Below the pieces are notes generated by a model, which had not been told where the DNA came from, did no database searches, and worked only from the letters and a program-made list of their open reading frames with translations. Both the position numbers and the translations under genes were made by a program. Of a DNA stretch of 64,000 nucleotides, positions 52,704-61,826 are shown piece after piece. Numbering within the stretch: the stretch's first letter is position 1; each line of letters opens with the position of its first letter. The stretch comes from CAYOHP01 sp964403795 [NCBI: uncultured bacterium] (GTDB lineage Bacteria > Muiribacteriota > UBA6191 > CAZXTJ01): NCBI GenBank assembly GCA_964403795.1, contig CAYOHP010000014.1, positions 24,566-88,565 on the forward strand. The letters run 5' to 3'.

Positions 52704-53758
52704 CGCGGCGGCAGGCTGGTCGGCGCGTCCTGGGGCGCGGCTCCCGGGTGCCCTGCCTGCTGGCCCTCGCCCTGGTCTGGGTCGCGACCGGGCCGGCGAG
52801 CGGTCGTCCCCGGGCGGGCCACGCCTGGCTCGAACCCGAGGAGGCGACGATCGCCCGCATGGAGCGCTGGGTGGCCCACGCCCGGCGGCTGGGTCTGGAG
52901 GGAGTGCTCCTCGATCCGCGGGTGGAGGGCGAGCCGGGGACGGTCCCGGAGGCGCACCAGGTGGCGACCGGGAGGGTGCTGGCGGTGCGGGCCGAGCCGC
53001 CGCCCCGGGGTGGGATCGAGCCGCCTTCGCTCGACCGGGTGACCTTCCACAAGCCCTTCCGGGCCCGCGGTCCGGACCAGGTCCCGCTCCCGGGTCAGTA
53101 CTTCCTGGAGGAGTGGGTCAAGGCCGGGGGCAGCGCGGTCTCGGGCTTCCGCACCGGGGATCTCTACCGCTTCGTGGCCGACGTGCCGGTGCCGATCGGG
53201 GACGTGCTCTTCGCCCTGGCGTTCGTGTGCGGGAGCGGGGAGCGGGGTCTCTGGCAGACGGCCGGGGTGCTCCACACCGCGAGGCTGCGCGGGGGACGGC
53301 GCCAGCGCCTGGGGGACGACTTCCGGGCGGGTTTCGCGAGCGGACTGACCCGGGTGGTGCCGGACCGCCGCCCGGCCTTCGAGATCCTGGCCGGGGATGC
53401 CGCTGTGGGGCGGTTCGACCTGGTGGTGGACGAACCGCTGGCCGAGGCCACCCTGTGGGCCGGAGGCAAGGCTCCGGCCGGGGCTTTCTGCGCCGCCGTC
53501 ATCCATGCCCTGCCCGCCACCGCCAGCCGGCTCGGGATGGTGGTGGGGATCGCCGCCGACCGCGCCGAGCCGCCGGCGCTCACCCCGGTCGGGGTCCCCG
53601 GCTCGCCCTGGAGCCGCATCGGCTGGGCCCGGGCCGACGAGTTGTTGCCTCCCGGCGTGGCGGCGCGTGCCCCGCGCCGCCTCTGGGTGCGCCTGGTGGC
53701 AGCCCGCCGCGACCACGTGCGCCCGGTCGCCGCCTGGGTGGCCCGGGTCGCGGGCTAG
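52700..53758 (+). CDS. Secreted protein of unknown function
   Basis: 352 aa. An N-terminal signal peptide (VPCLLALALVWVATGPASG, about residues 17-35) precedes a mixed alpha/beta domain with Arg-rich loops. The ATG overlaps the ABC gene TGA, implying co-expression and possible export or periplasmic partnership with the transporter. I do not recognise a family. The gene ends at a tandem of the dispersed repeat (53759-53970). Confidence 0.72.
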   Translation: MTRRQAGRRVLGRGSRVPCLLALALVWVATGPASGRPRAGHAWLEPEEATIARMERWVAHARRLGLEGVLLDPRVEGEPGTVPEAHQVATGRVLAVRAEPPPRGGIEPPSLDRVTFHKPFRARGPDQVPLPGQYFLEEWVKAGGSAVSGFRTGDLYRFVADVPVPIGDVLFALAFVCGSGERGLWQTAGVLHTARLRGGRRQRLGDDFRAGFASGLTRVVPDRRPAFEILAGDAAVGRFDLVVDEPLAEATLWAGGKAPAGAFCAAVIHALPATASRLGMVVGIAADRAEPPALTPVGVPGSPWSRIGWARADELLPPGVAARAPRRLWVRLVAARRDHVRPVAAWVARVAG

Positions 53759-53970
53759 TTGGCCGGCAGCTCGCCCCGAGGGGCTCGCTCGCGGTCGGGC
53801 TCCGCCTGCGCTGCTTCCCCCGGGTGAACCGGGGGCGCTCCGGCTGCGCCCTGGTTGGCCGGCAGCTCGCCCCGAGGGGCTCGCTCGCGGTCGGGCTCCG
53901 CCTGCGCTGCTTCCCCCGGGTGAACCGGGGGCGCTCCGGCTGCGCCCTGGTTGGCCGGCAGCTCGCCCCA
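53759..53970 (+). repeat. Tandem array of the dispersed palindromic repeat (two full 96-bp units plus a partial third)
   Basis: Units at 53759-53854 and 53855-53950 are exact copies by eye; a third breaks off after about 20 bp (53951-53970). Each has GCCCCGAGGGGC, the cgggctccgcctgcgctgctt block, and hairpin CCCCCGG (loop GTGAA) CCGGGGG. It starts directly after the TAG of the preceding gene and ends 5 bp before the stop of the convergent one. It is probably a 3'-end structure acting on both transcripts. Confidence 0.9.
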
Positions 53971-53974
53971 AGAG

Positions 53975-54883
53975 CTAGGCGCCTGGACTCCGACTCCCGA
54001 AGAACTGGCGCAGCGCCTCGACCATGCGGCTCGAGGTGGTCGCCGCCACCAGCTGGCGCAGCGAAGGAAGGTCGGCTTCGGACACGAAGCCGGGGAGGAC
54101 CGCCAGGCAGGCGTTGCGGTAGCTCGAGGTCACGGCGTCGGTGACGATCCGGGCCGCGGCGCCCTTGCGGCTCCCGGGGCGGGCCTCGCTGGGATGGGTC
54201 TGGTAGGCGGCGATCGCTTCGGCCACCTGGGAGGAGGTGAGGTCGGCCACCAGGAAGGCCACGAAGGCAGCGTCGTCCTCGGAGAGGAAGCTCCCGAGCC
54301 GGGCGAGCGCGGCGCTCATCTGGCTGGTCATGAGGGAGTCGACCACGGCCTTGCCAGCCGCGCCGCGCCGGTTCAGGCGGTGGCGGTCGGAGGGCTGGGT
54401 CCAGTAGGCCCCGAGCAGGCCGGCGACCTGGCTCCCCATGGCCTTGCGGCTCAGGTTGTCGACGAAACCGTAGTCGTCCTCGGAGAGGAAACTCGGGAGC
54501 CGGGCGATGGCCGCCTGGGCGTGCGAGCCGGAGAGGTTCTGCTGGAGGGTCACCACGGTGCGACCCCGGAAGTTGTCGCCAGGGAGGCCGCCACCCGAAA
54601 GGTCCTCGAGCGCCTGGACGGCGGTCTCGATCCGGCGCCGGGCCCGGGCGAAGCGCTGGCTCGCCGAGGGCGAGGCGAACCCGATCTGTCCCTGGTCGAC
54701 CAGGCTCCGCAGGTCGTCCTGGCTCTGGAGGAGCTGGTCGATCACGGTCTCCAGGTCGCCGGTGCCGCCCGTGCCGCGCCCGGGGTCGAGGCCCAGGTCG
54801 GTGCCTGGATCGGCGCCGACGCCCGGCACCAGTGCCAGGATCAGGGCGAGGCAGATCGCGTTGGAACGACTCGGGAAGGCCAT
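53975..54883 (-). CDS. Secreted three-repeat helical protein
   Basis: 302 aa. The signal peptide ends at GVGAD (about residue 25). Three units of about 60 residues recur, with LPSFLSEDDYGFVDNL, LGSFLSEDDAAFVAFL and LPGFVSEADLPSLRQL at corresponding positions, each followed by an alpha-helical S/T-Q segment (SQVAGLLGAY, SQVAEAIAAY, SRMVEALRQF). This implies internal duplication of a small helical domain. No catalytic motif is seen. Function unknown. Confidence 0.75.
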   Translation of the reverse strand: MAFPSRSNAICLALILALVPGVGADPGTDLGLDPGRGTGGTGDLETVIDQLLQSQDDLRSLVDQGQIGFASPSASQRFARARRRIETAVQALEDLSGGGLPGDNFRGRTVVTLQQNLSGSHAQAAIARLPSFLSEDDYGFVDNLSRKAMGSQVAGLLGAYWTQPSDRHRLNRRGAAGKAVVDSLMTSQMSAALARLGSFLSEDDAAFVAFLVADLTSSQVAEAIAAYQTHPSEARPGSRKGAAARIVTDAVTSSYRNACLAVLPGFVSEADLPSLRQLVAATTSSRMVEALRQFFGSRSPGA

Positions 54884-55006
54884 GGGATCCCCCTGGAGGA
54901 CAGCCCTGGACGGTCACCGCCAGGGAGCCGGGGAGTCTAGGCGATCCCCGTCCTGGGTGGCAAATCGACGACCGGTGGGAGCGTCCGCTCGGCCGGCGGT
55001 CCCTGC

Positions 55007-56872
55007 TCAGAAGTCCCCGAAGTCGTCGCCTCCCGAGGTGGTAGGCGGCGGTTCCGGCTCGCTCGCAGGCGGGGGTGCGGCCTTGGTGGGGGCGGGCGTG
55101 TCGCCGAAGTCGTCGAAGGCGTCCTCCGGGTCGGCCGGTGGCGGCGATGGCTTCACCGGCGGCTTGGCGGGGGGAGGGGGCGGCCGGGTCGTCGCCGCGG
55201 GCGGCTTGGCCGGTGCCTTGGGCGGCTTCGGCGGCTTGGACGGCGCGGCCCGATCCGGATCTGCCTCGACCTGGGGCCCGCCGGAATTCGTCCCGCTGCC
55301 GGCCGGGGCGGCCGGTCCGGAGAGCGGTCCTCCCCTTCGCGAGTCGAGCACCTCGTGGCGAATGGCCGGCGGCTTGCCGCCGGGAGCACGACCCGGGCGG
55401 GGCCGGGAGTCCATGCGCTCGACCTGGCGGGCGGAGAGCTCGGCGTCCTCGCCCGGCCAGGCCTCGTGGGTCACGCCGTCCCCGGGATCGCGATCGACCA
55501 GGGAACGGGTCCCCTGCATCTCCAGCATGCGGCGGCGTACCTCTTCCCGGTGGTTCTCGGGCAGGGGCTTGCCGTCGTGGCGGTAGAGGGCGTCGGAGGC
55601 GACGCCGTCCACGCCCGCCTCGCTCCGGTACATCTCGCTGCCGTCGAAGGCGGGGCCCCAGAGCTGGGCGGCCATGGCGTCGAACTCGTCGAAGCCGCCG
55701 GGCCGCCGGACCACCGGGACCCTGCGCCCCTTGGCCTCCAGGGCGGCGACCACGACGGGCCGGATCCAATCCGGGACCTCGTGGGCCCGTCGCTCCAGGA
55801 GCGAGTGGAAGCGACGCTCGGCGGGCGCGTCCCAGCTGGCCATGATCTCGAGGTCGAGTCCGTCGAGCACCACCCCGAAGCTGCGGAAGGTCCGCAGGTA
55901 GCGGACGGCCAGGCCCGTGCCGTGGCAGTCCCGGGGGATCTCCCCGCCGGCCAGGATCAGGGTGCGGACCGGGAGGATGCGCTCCAGTTCCCGCCCCGCC
56001 TGGTCCATGGCGTCCCGCACCGGATGGTCCACCTCGAGGCGCGGGTAGGCCCACCGGTTGCCGTGCAGGACCGAGGCCTCCGCCGCCCGGTAGACCCGGG
56101 GATCGATCTTGCCGGGGAGCCTGAAGCCCACGGTGCGGTCGGAGTTCCCGCCGAGCGGGACCGAGGCCTCCCTCAGGTACTCGAAGCCCCGCTCCAGGGC
56201 CATCCGGCGCTCCAGCGGGAAACTCGAGTCCCGAGGCTCGGTACGCAGCACCACCCGTAGCCTGGGCAGCGACATGCCGGTGGGATTCCGGATCGTCAGC
56301 TTGAGAGGGAGGTCGGCGCCCCGCAGGTACTCGAAGAAGGCCTCGGGCGTGGCCGAGAGATGGACGAACCCGTGGCGCTTCAGGCCCCCGGCCCGAAACG
56401 AGATCTGGTGTTCGATCCCCGGGGGTTCTCCCGGCCGCACTTCCTTCTTGTAGGTGCGGGTGAGGAGCTCGCCCCGCAGCACGAAAGGGTCCCGGGGACC
56501 CAGGATCCCCTGGGGGCCGTGGGTGGCGTCGATCGCGTCCTCGGCCCGGAGCAGCCGGAAGAAGCCGGGGGCCTCGATCGGGATCCCGTCGAAGCTCGGG
56601 GGCGTCCGGAGCTCGGAACCGTAGAAGCCGGCCCGGTCCCGGGGGATCACCACCGAGCCGACCAGCACCATGGGCGAGACGCACTCGGAGAGCATGCGTC
56701 GGTCGCTGCGTGCCTCGCTCAGACCTTCGGGGAACGGGCGGGTCGGGCGATCGACGTAGAGATGGTCGTAGGGCTCCTGGACCCCCCCGGTGCGGGCCGG
56801 GAGGCTGGCGACGACCCCCATTCCGAGGGCCAGGAGCGGGACGAGGCGGGTGATGGCAACCGAGCGCGACAT
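55007..56872 (-). CDS. Large secreted protein with Pro/Lys-rich and acidic C-terminal tail
   Basis: 621 aa. The signal peptide lies at residues 1-27. The first 400 residues look folded, with beta-rich stretches (LTIRNPTGMSLPRLRVVLRTEP, resembling an Ig-like or DUF11-like strand set) and Arg-rich helices. The last 120 residues are a PPKPPKAPAKPP linker that ends in two acidic-aromatic motifs, DAFDDFGDT and GGDDFGDF. Such repeated DDFGD elements could dock to a partner. GAGGT precedes ATG 56872. It is divergent from the next gene. Unknown family. Confidence 0.75.
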   Translation of the reverse strand: MSRSVAITRLVPLLALGMGVVASLPARTGGVQEPYDHLYVDRPTRPFPEGLSEARSDRRMLSECVSPMVLVGSVVIPRDRAGFYGSELRTPPSFDGIPIEAPGFFRLLRAEDAIDATHGPQGILGPRDPFVLRGELLTRTYKKEVRPGEPPGIEHQISFRAGGLKRHGFVHLSATPEAFFEYLRGADLPLKLTIRNPTGMSLPRLRVVLRTEPRDSSFPLERRMALERGFEYLREASVPLGGNSDRTVGFRLPGKIDPRVYRAAEASVLHGNRWAYPRLEVDHPVRDAMDQAGRELERILPVRTLILAGGEIPRDCHGTGLAVRYLRTFRSFGVVLDGLDLEIMASWDAPAERRFHSLLERRAHEVPDWIRPVVVAALEAKGRRVPVVRRPGGFDEFDAMAAQLWGPAFDGSEMYRSEAGVDGVASDALYRHDGKPLPENHREEVRRRMLEMQGTRSLVDRDPGDGVTHEAWPGEDAELSARQVERMDSRPRPGRAPGGKPPAIRHEVLDSRRGGPLSGPAAPAGSGTNSGGPQVEADPDRAAPSKPPKPPKAPAKPPAATTRPPPPPAKPPVKPSPPPADPEDAFDDFGDTPAPTKAAPPPASEPEPPPTTSGGDDFGDF

Positions 56873-57023
56873 GGGCAGCACCTCGGGACCAAGCCTCGCA
56901 CCCGGGCCCGGGACCGCGAAGCCGGTGCCCCGGTCGCGCTCCCGGGCCGTCTCGCGATACGACAAATGGTCGGTCGCGGTAGCCTCCCACTCCAAGGATC
57001 GGGCCTCGCCCCGGGGAGAAGTC

Positions 57024-59183
57024 TTGACCCGCTACATGTCGCTCGCCGGACGTCGCCACATGGTGGTCGAGGGCCACGAGGCCCTGACCGAGATGGCTGC
57101 CCTCGATCCCGCGCTCTGGGCGGCACCCAGTGCTCCGGTGGCCGACCTCGGCCTGGATCCGGTATTGGCGAAGTGGCTGTCGCCCGAGGCCGACGGCCGC
57201 CTCTCGATGCCGCGCCTCAACGAAGCCACCGGGTGGTTGTTCGCCCGGATCGGTCGTCGTTCCGTGGTCTCCGAGAAGCCCGAGGGCCTGGCGCTCGACG
57301 ACTTCGATTCCTCGAGCTCCGCGGGAGCCGCCCTCAGGGCCCAGGCGGAAGCCCTGCTCCGCAACGCCGGGGCCGGGGACGGGCGGACCGTGAGCCTCGC
57401 CCAGGTGCGGGCCCGCCGCAAGGCGCTCGCCGACCTCGGGGCCGACGGCGACGGGCGCGTCGAGCTCCGGCGGATCACCGATCCGGCCGCTGCCGAGCTC
57501 GCGGGTCTGGCCGTCGCCGGTCTCCCGGAGGCCGAGCGCGCCTCGGGTCTCTCCCGGGCTGCCCTCGATCGATTCCTGCCGGTGCCGGAGCTCTTCCGGA
57601 ACTGGCAGGCCCGACCCTCGAAGGAGCCGGAGCTCCTCCCCCTGGGCGAGGCCACGGCAGGCGCCAGCCGGATCGCCGCCGGCCTGGCCGCGCGGATCGA
57701 GGAGTGGTTCCTGCTCGCCGACCTGATGGCCCAGGAGGGGCCGGACCCGGGCGAGGCGGGCCGGCGGGGCGAGGCCCGCAGCCAGGCCCAGGCCGCCGGA
57801 CCCGCCGCCATCACCGACTACCTGGCGAAGTCCCCGCTGGCGGCGGTGCGGGCCGATGGCCGCCTTCCCCTCGACGACGTGGCCTATCCCGCCCATCGGG
57901 AAGCGCTCTCCGGGTTCCGGCGCGAGGTCGTCGATCGGCTCCTCCCGGCGGGCACCACCCACCTCGATCGCGCCGGCTGGGCGACCGTGAACCAGGCCCT
58001 GGCACCCTACCGGGCATGGGTTGCGGCCCGGCCCGCCGGGATCCCCGATCCGGCACCGGCCCTGGTCGGGGATCCCGAGGCCCTCGCCAAGGCCGCCGCC
58101 GAACTGAACCGCCTGCTCGACTTCGACGCCGCCGCCTCCGGCGAACTCGCGGGGCTCGCCGAGCTCGAGATCGCCCTGCTGCTGGTCGGCTCGCTGCTCG
58201 ACCTGGCCCGCTGCATGGTGAGCTTCGCCGAGATCTACCTCCCGGACGGGCGGGCCCTGTTCGAGGACGGCACCCTGGTGCTCGACGGACGTCGCCTGGA
58301 GCTGGCGATCCGGGTGCGGGATCGGGAGCGCCACAAGAAGATCGCGATCGAGAGCCGGATCTTCCTGGTCTACGCCACGGTCCTCGACCGGCAGCAGAAG
58401 CCCCGTTACGAGGTGGTGGCCCCGGTCACGGCGGGGGAGCGGGGACGGCTCCGGGTCGGCAAGCGCGGCCTCTACCTGGACCGGGCGGGCGCCACCTGGG
58501 ACGCCGAGGTGATCGAGGTCATGGAGAACCCGATCAGCCTGATGGAAGCCGCCAAGGCGCCGTTCCGCCGTCTCTCCGAGATGATCTCGCAGAAGCTCGA
58601 GTCGCTGGCGTCGAACAAGCTGGCGAGCGGCGAGAAGGCGCTCACCGAGCTTCCGAGCGCGATCCCTGCAGCGCCCGCCTCCGCGGCGGCGGCTCCCGGG
58701 GCCCCGGCCCCAGCAGCTCCCGCCCCGGCCGCTGCGGCCGCGGCGCCGGCCCCGGCCGGCGGCGGGCTCCAGAACATGATGCTGGCCGGCTCCCTGGCGA
58801 CCGCGGCCCTGGGCTCCGCGGCGGCCTTCGTACTGAAGGCGGTGGCCGAGATCAACCTGTTCCGGCTGGCCACGACCCTGGTCGGCCTGGTGGCGCTGGT
58901 CGCCGGCATCAGCGCCTTCCTGGGCTGGTTGAAGCTCCGTCGCCGCGACCTCTCGCTGCTGCTGGAGGCCAACCAGTGGGCCGTGAACTCGGCCATGCCG
59001 CTCGACCGCCGCATGGGGGCAGGATTCACCCGGATCCCCGAGGTCCCGGGGGAGGAGCCCGCCCCGCCGCCTTCCCGGCGCTGGATCTTCTGGCTGGTGC
59101 TCCTGGTCCTGACGGCTCTCGCCTGGTCGACCTTCCTCCAGGCCGTGGCACGGGCTTTCTCGACGGGCACGCCGGCTCCCTGA
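57024..59183 (+). CDS. Large membrane-anchored protein of unknown function
   Basis: 719 aa. The probable start is TTG 57024, with GGGGAG 6 nt before it; ATG 57036 is four codons on. The first 530 residues are hydrophilic and helical, with one LGADGDGRVEL segment resembling an EF-hand loop. An Ala/Pro-rich stretch (about 555-585) leads to two or three hydrophobic helices (about 590-640 and 690-710). It may be a cytosolic or peripheral protein anchored at its C-terminus. No family recognised. Confidence 0.72.
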   Translation: MTRYMSLAGRRHMVVEGHEALTEMAALDPALWAAPSAPVADLGLDPVLAKWLSPEADGRLSMPRLNEATGWLFARIGRRSVVSEKPEGLALDDFDSSSSAGAALRAQAEALLRNAGAGDGRTVSLAQVRARRKALADLGADGDGRVELRRITDPAAAELAGLAVAGLPEAERASGLSRAALDRFLPVPELFRNWQARPSKEPELLPLGEATAGASRIAAGLAARIEEWFLLADLMAQEGPDPGEAGRRGEARSQAQAAGPAAITDYLAKSPLAAVRADGRLPLDDVAYPAHREALSGFRREVVDRLLPAGTTHLDRAGWATVNQALAPYRAWVAARPAGIPDPAPALVGDPEALAKAAAELNRLLDFDAAASGELAGLAELEIALLLVGSLLDLARCMVSFAEIYLPDGRALFEDGTLVLDGRRLELAIRVRDRERHKKIAIESRIFLVYATVLDRQQKPRYEVVAPVTAGERGRLRVGKRGLYLDRAGATWDAEVIEVMENPISLMEAAKAPFRRLSEMISQKLESLASNKLASGEKALTELPSAIPAAPASAAAAPGAPAPAAPAPAAAAAAPAPAGGGLQNMMLAGSLATAALGSAAAFVLKAVAEINLFRLATTLVGLVALVAGISAFLGWLKLRRRDLSLLLEANQWAVNSAMPLDRRMGAGFTRIPEVPGEEPAPPPSRRWIFWLVLLVLTALAWSTFLQAVARAFSTGTPAP

Positions 59184-59241
59184 GTCCGCCTACGACTCGG
59201 CGGCGTGGCCTCGCTGGCGACGGGCGCGGACCTTCAAGCCG

Positions 59242-61536
59242 TCAGTCCACGCCGCCCGCCCGGTAGGGCAGGCCGGAGAGCTGCTCGCGCCGGGAGCGGT
59301 ACTCGAGGGTCTTGGCCGAGAACGAGGTCTCCTCCACGTAGAGGGGGAACTCCTCGAGGGTCACGTTCCCGTTGCCGTCCTGGGCCCGGATCTTGAGCAT
59401 GCGGAGCGGCCCGGGGGGCAGGAACTCGCCCCTGGCGGCCAGCTCGTCCCGGACGTCCTCGTCGGCGCCGGGGTAGACGATCTCGGTCAGGCCCTCGAGC
59501 CCGACGTAGCGGTCCTGCAGGGCTCCGCCCGTCAGGTCCTCGATCCACCAGGCGACGCCTTCCACGCCCAGGTCGGCCTCCAGCTCGGCCCGGGGCCGGG
59601 CGGTGAGGTAGGGAGCCCGGCTCGAGCCCGGCTGCGCCTCCGGTTCGTTCATGTCGAAGCGGGCGTGGACCGGGCCGGCCACCGGGTCGGTGCCGGGAGA
59701 GGTGAAGGCCGCCTGGTCGGCGGTGCGGCCCGAGGCAGTGAGGCCGGCATAGTTGTCGCGGGCCGCGATCTCCAGCGACATCCGGGTCCCGGCCGGGACC
59801 CGGAGCCCGTACTCGAAGATGCCGTGGGTGTCGTCGACCATGGCCGCGGCCTCGTCGGTCCGGAACACCGCGGTCTCCGGGATCAGGTCGTCGTCATCGG
59901 GCCGATCGGTCCACAACGCCCAATGCTGGCCCTCGACCCGGCCCTGGACCTCGCCGCCCTGGGGATCGCGCCAGGCGTACTGCACCTGGGCCTGCTTGGC
60001 ACCCTGGCCCACGGTCCTGGCTCCCTCGTAGGTGGGGCGCCCGCCCCCGAAGAGGCCCGGATCCTGGTCGATGGCCGCCTCCAGCACCCGGGTGGAGAGC
60101 GGGGCGGCGCCGTCCTGGGGACGCACCTGCATCCAGACCGCGGGGGGAGTGCGGTCCTGGACCGAGACCCGGGTCGCCGAGGGATAGTCGCGCCCGGCCC
60201 CCTGGTCGAAGCCCTCGAGGTGGAACTTGGTCTTCAGCGAGTAGTGGCGCACCCCGTCGATCACCAGCTTGGTGTCGTCGTCGTGGAGCGAGACCTTGTC
60301 GGTGGGGACCCGGAAGAGCTGGTCCCACTTGTCCGGGTAGTCGTAGCGGCGCACGTAGAACCCGCAGTCGTCGCCCTGGCACTTCCAGGCCGCCGGCGGG
60401 ACCATGAACTGGACCTTCTTCTCGGCCCGGGCCGGCCCGGCCTCCTGCGCCACCGGGGCGCCGGCGGCGTCGACGTACTCCATCGCCACCTCCACGAAGG
60501 GCATGGCGCTCCCGGCCGCCAGCAGGGTGTAGGCGAACTTCGAGACCGGCATGTAGAGCTCAACCTGGCGGGTGTCCTCGGGGATCACGAACGGCAGCGG
60601 GTAGCGGGCCGATCCCTGGCTCCCGCCGGTTACCACAGTGGTCGTGGCCGGCTCGTTGACGATGTTGGGATGGGGCGACTTGTAGGTCACGCACCAGGTG
60701 TTGCGGATGGCCTCGATCACGTCGGAGAGCGCCTTCTCGACGTTGCCCGAGGCCCCCGGGACGTAGACCCCGCCCGAGGCCTTGGCGAGCATCTCCATGC
60801 CCAGGGTGTTCTGGTCGTCGCCGTAGCCCAGCATCACCATGGTGGCCCCGCCCCGCTGGGCCTTCTGCAAGAGGTCCATGGCGTCGGCCATCGAGGACTG
60901 GTTGTCCTGCCCGTCGGTGAAGGTGGCGAGCAGGCGCTTCACCTTCTTGTCGTCGGCCCGGAAGGGCAGCAACCGGTCGAGCTCGGTCCGCATCCCTGCC
61001 CAGATGGGACTGCCCCCGCCGGCCTGGATGCTCTGGACCGCGGTCTCCACCTGGCGGGTGTCCCCGATGTAGGCCGGGTTGGCGGTCTCCTGGGGGAACC
61101 GGAACACCCCGCCCGTGGAGAAGGCGAACACCGCCCCGGTGTCCTCGGTGTCGGTGTAGCCCTCCATCTTGCGGAAGGCGGCGACGATGCCCTGCTGCAT
61201 CTGGGGCAGCACGTCCGAGACCGAGCCCGAGACGTCGATGGCGATCCCCAGGACGATGTCGCGGGGGTCGCTGCAGCGCTCGATGGCGCTGACTTCCTTG
61301 CCGTCCTTGGTCGAACCGAGCACGCCCTCGAGGACCTTGATCCCCATGCTCGGCTGCCAGGTCGGGGCGTTGACGTCCTTGGTGAAGACCTGGAACTCGA
61401 CCTTCACCTCGGGGAACTTCGAGGCGTCGACGTTCTGGACCACGACTTCATAGGCGCCGGGGGCCTGGGCCACCACCGGGTTCGGGGTCGACAGGGCCAG
61501 GGCCACCAGGGCGAGGCGGACGGCTCGTGGCTGCAT
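59242..61536 (-). CDS. Secreted VWA-domain protein (VWFA-related type)
   Basis: 764 aa. A signal peptide (about residues 1-23, ending VVAQA) is followed by YEVVVQNVDASKFPEVKVEFQVF and a VWA domain with the MIDAS motif Asp101-x-Ser103-x-Ser105 and TDGQDNQS. The C-terminal 500 residues are beta-rich, with a VQDRTPPAVWMQVRPQDG block. The VWFA-related type is common in Acidobacteriota. It would bind a metal-dependent ligand at the surface. AGGGAG lies 5 nt before the ATG. It is followed upstream (minus strand) by a homologous gene, a tandem duplication. Confidence 0.9.
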   Translation of the reverse strand: MQPRAVRLALVALALSTPNPVVAQAPGAYEVVVQNVDASKFPEVKVEFQVFTKDVNAPTWQPSMGIKVLEGVLGSTKDGKEVSAIERCSDPRDIVLGIAIDVSGSVSDVLPQMQQGIVAAFRKMEGYTDTEDTGAVFAFSTGGVFRFPQETANPAYIGDTRQVETAVQSIQAGGGSPIWAGMRTELDRLLPFRADDKKVKRLLATFTDGQDNQSSMADAMDLLQKAQRGGATMVMLGYGDDQNTLGMEMLAKASGGVYVPGASGNVEKALSDVIEAIRNTWCVTYKSPHPNIVNEPATTTVVTGGSQGSARYPLPFVIPEDTRQVELYMPVSKFAYTLLAAGSAMPFVEVAMEYVDAAGAPVAQEAGPARAEKKVQFMVPPAAWKCQGDDCGFYVRRYDYPDKWDQLFRVPTDKVSLHDDDTKLVIDGVRHYSLKTKFHLEGFDQGAGRDYPSATRVSVQDRTPPAVWMQVRPQDGAAPLSTRVLEAAIDQDPGLFGGGRPTYEGARTVGQGAKQAQVQYAWRDPQGGEVQGRVEGQHWALWTDRPDDDDLIPETAVFRTDEAAAMVDDTHGIFEYGLRVPAGTRMSLEIAARDNYAGLTASGRTADQAAFTSPGTDPVAGPVHARFDMNEPEAQPGSSRAPYLTARPRAELEADLGVEGVAWWIEDLTGGALQDRYVGLEGLTEIVYPGADEDVRDELAARGEFLPPGPLRMLKIRAQDGNGNVTLEEFPLYVEETSFSAKTLEYRSRREQLSGLPYRAGGVD

Positions 61537-61826
61537 GCGCGACTCCCTTCGACCTGTCCCAGCTCGTGGTCAGCAAGATCCGCACCACATGGGGGAAGGC
61601 AGCCAACCCGCTCCAGGAGCCTCGCTCGGACCTGCGCTGGGAGCCGTGTTCCGATCCGGGTGTTCCCCTGGGTGCACCCTTGCGCGCCTGGGTATCCATC
61701 CGGCCGTGTCTCGCGGGACGAACCGGCAGGAGACTCGACGGGACTCATGAGACCCGATGCGACCCGGGAGTGCCGGCGAGACCCTTCCGGGCGAGGCGCA
61801 GGCCTGCCGGATCCCGGCCGACCGCC

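Noticed and set aside
53759-53970. CRISPR array
   Set aside because: Units are adjacent 96-bp exact tandems without spacers, and no cas gene is present.
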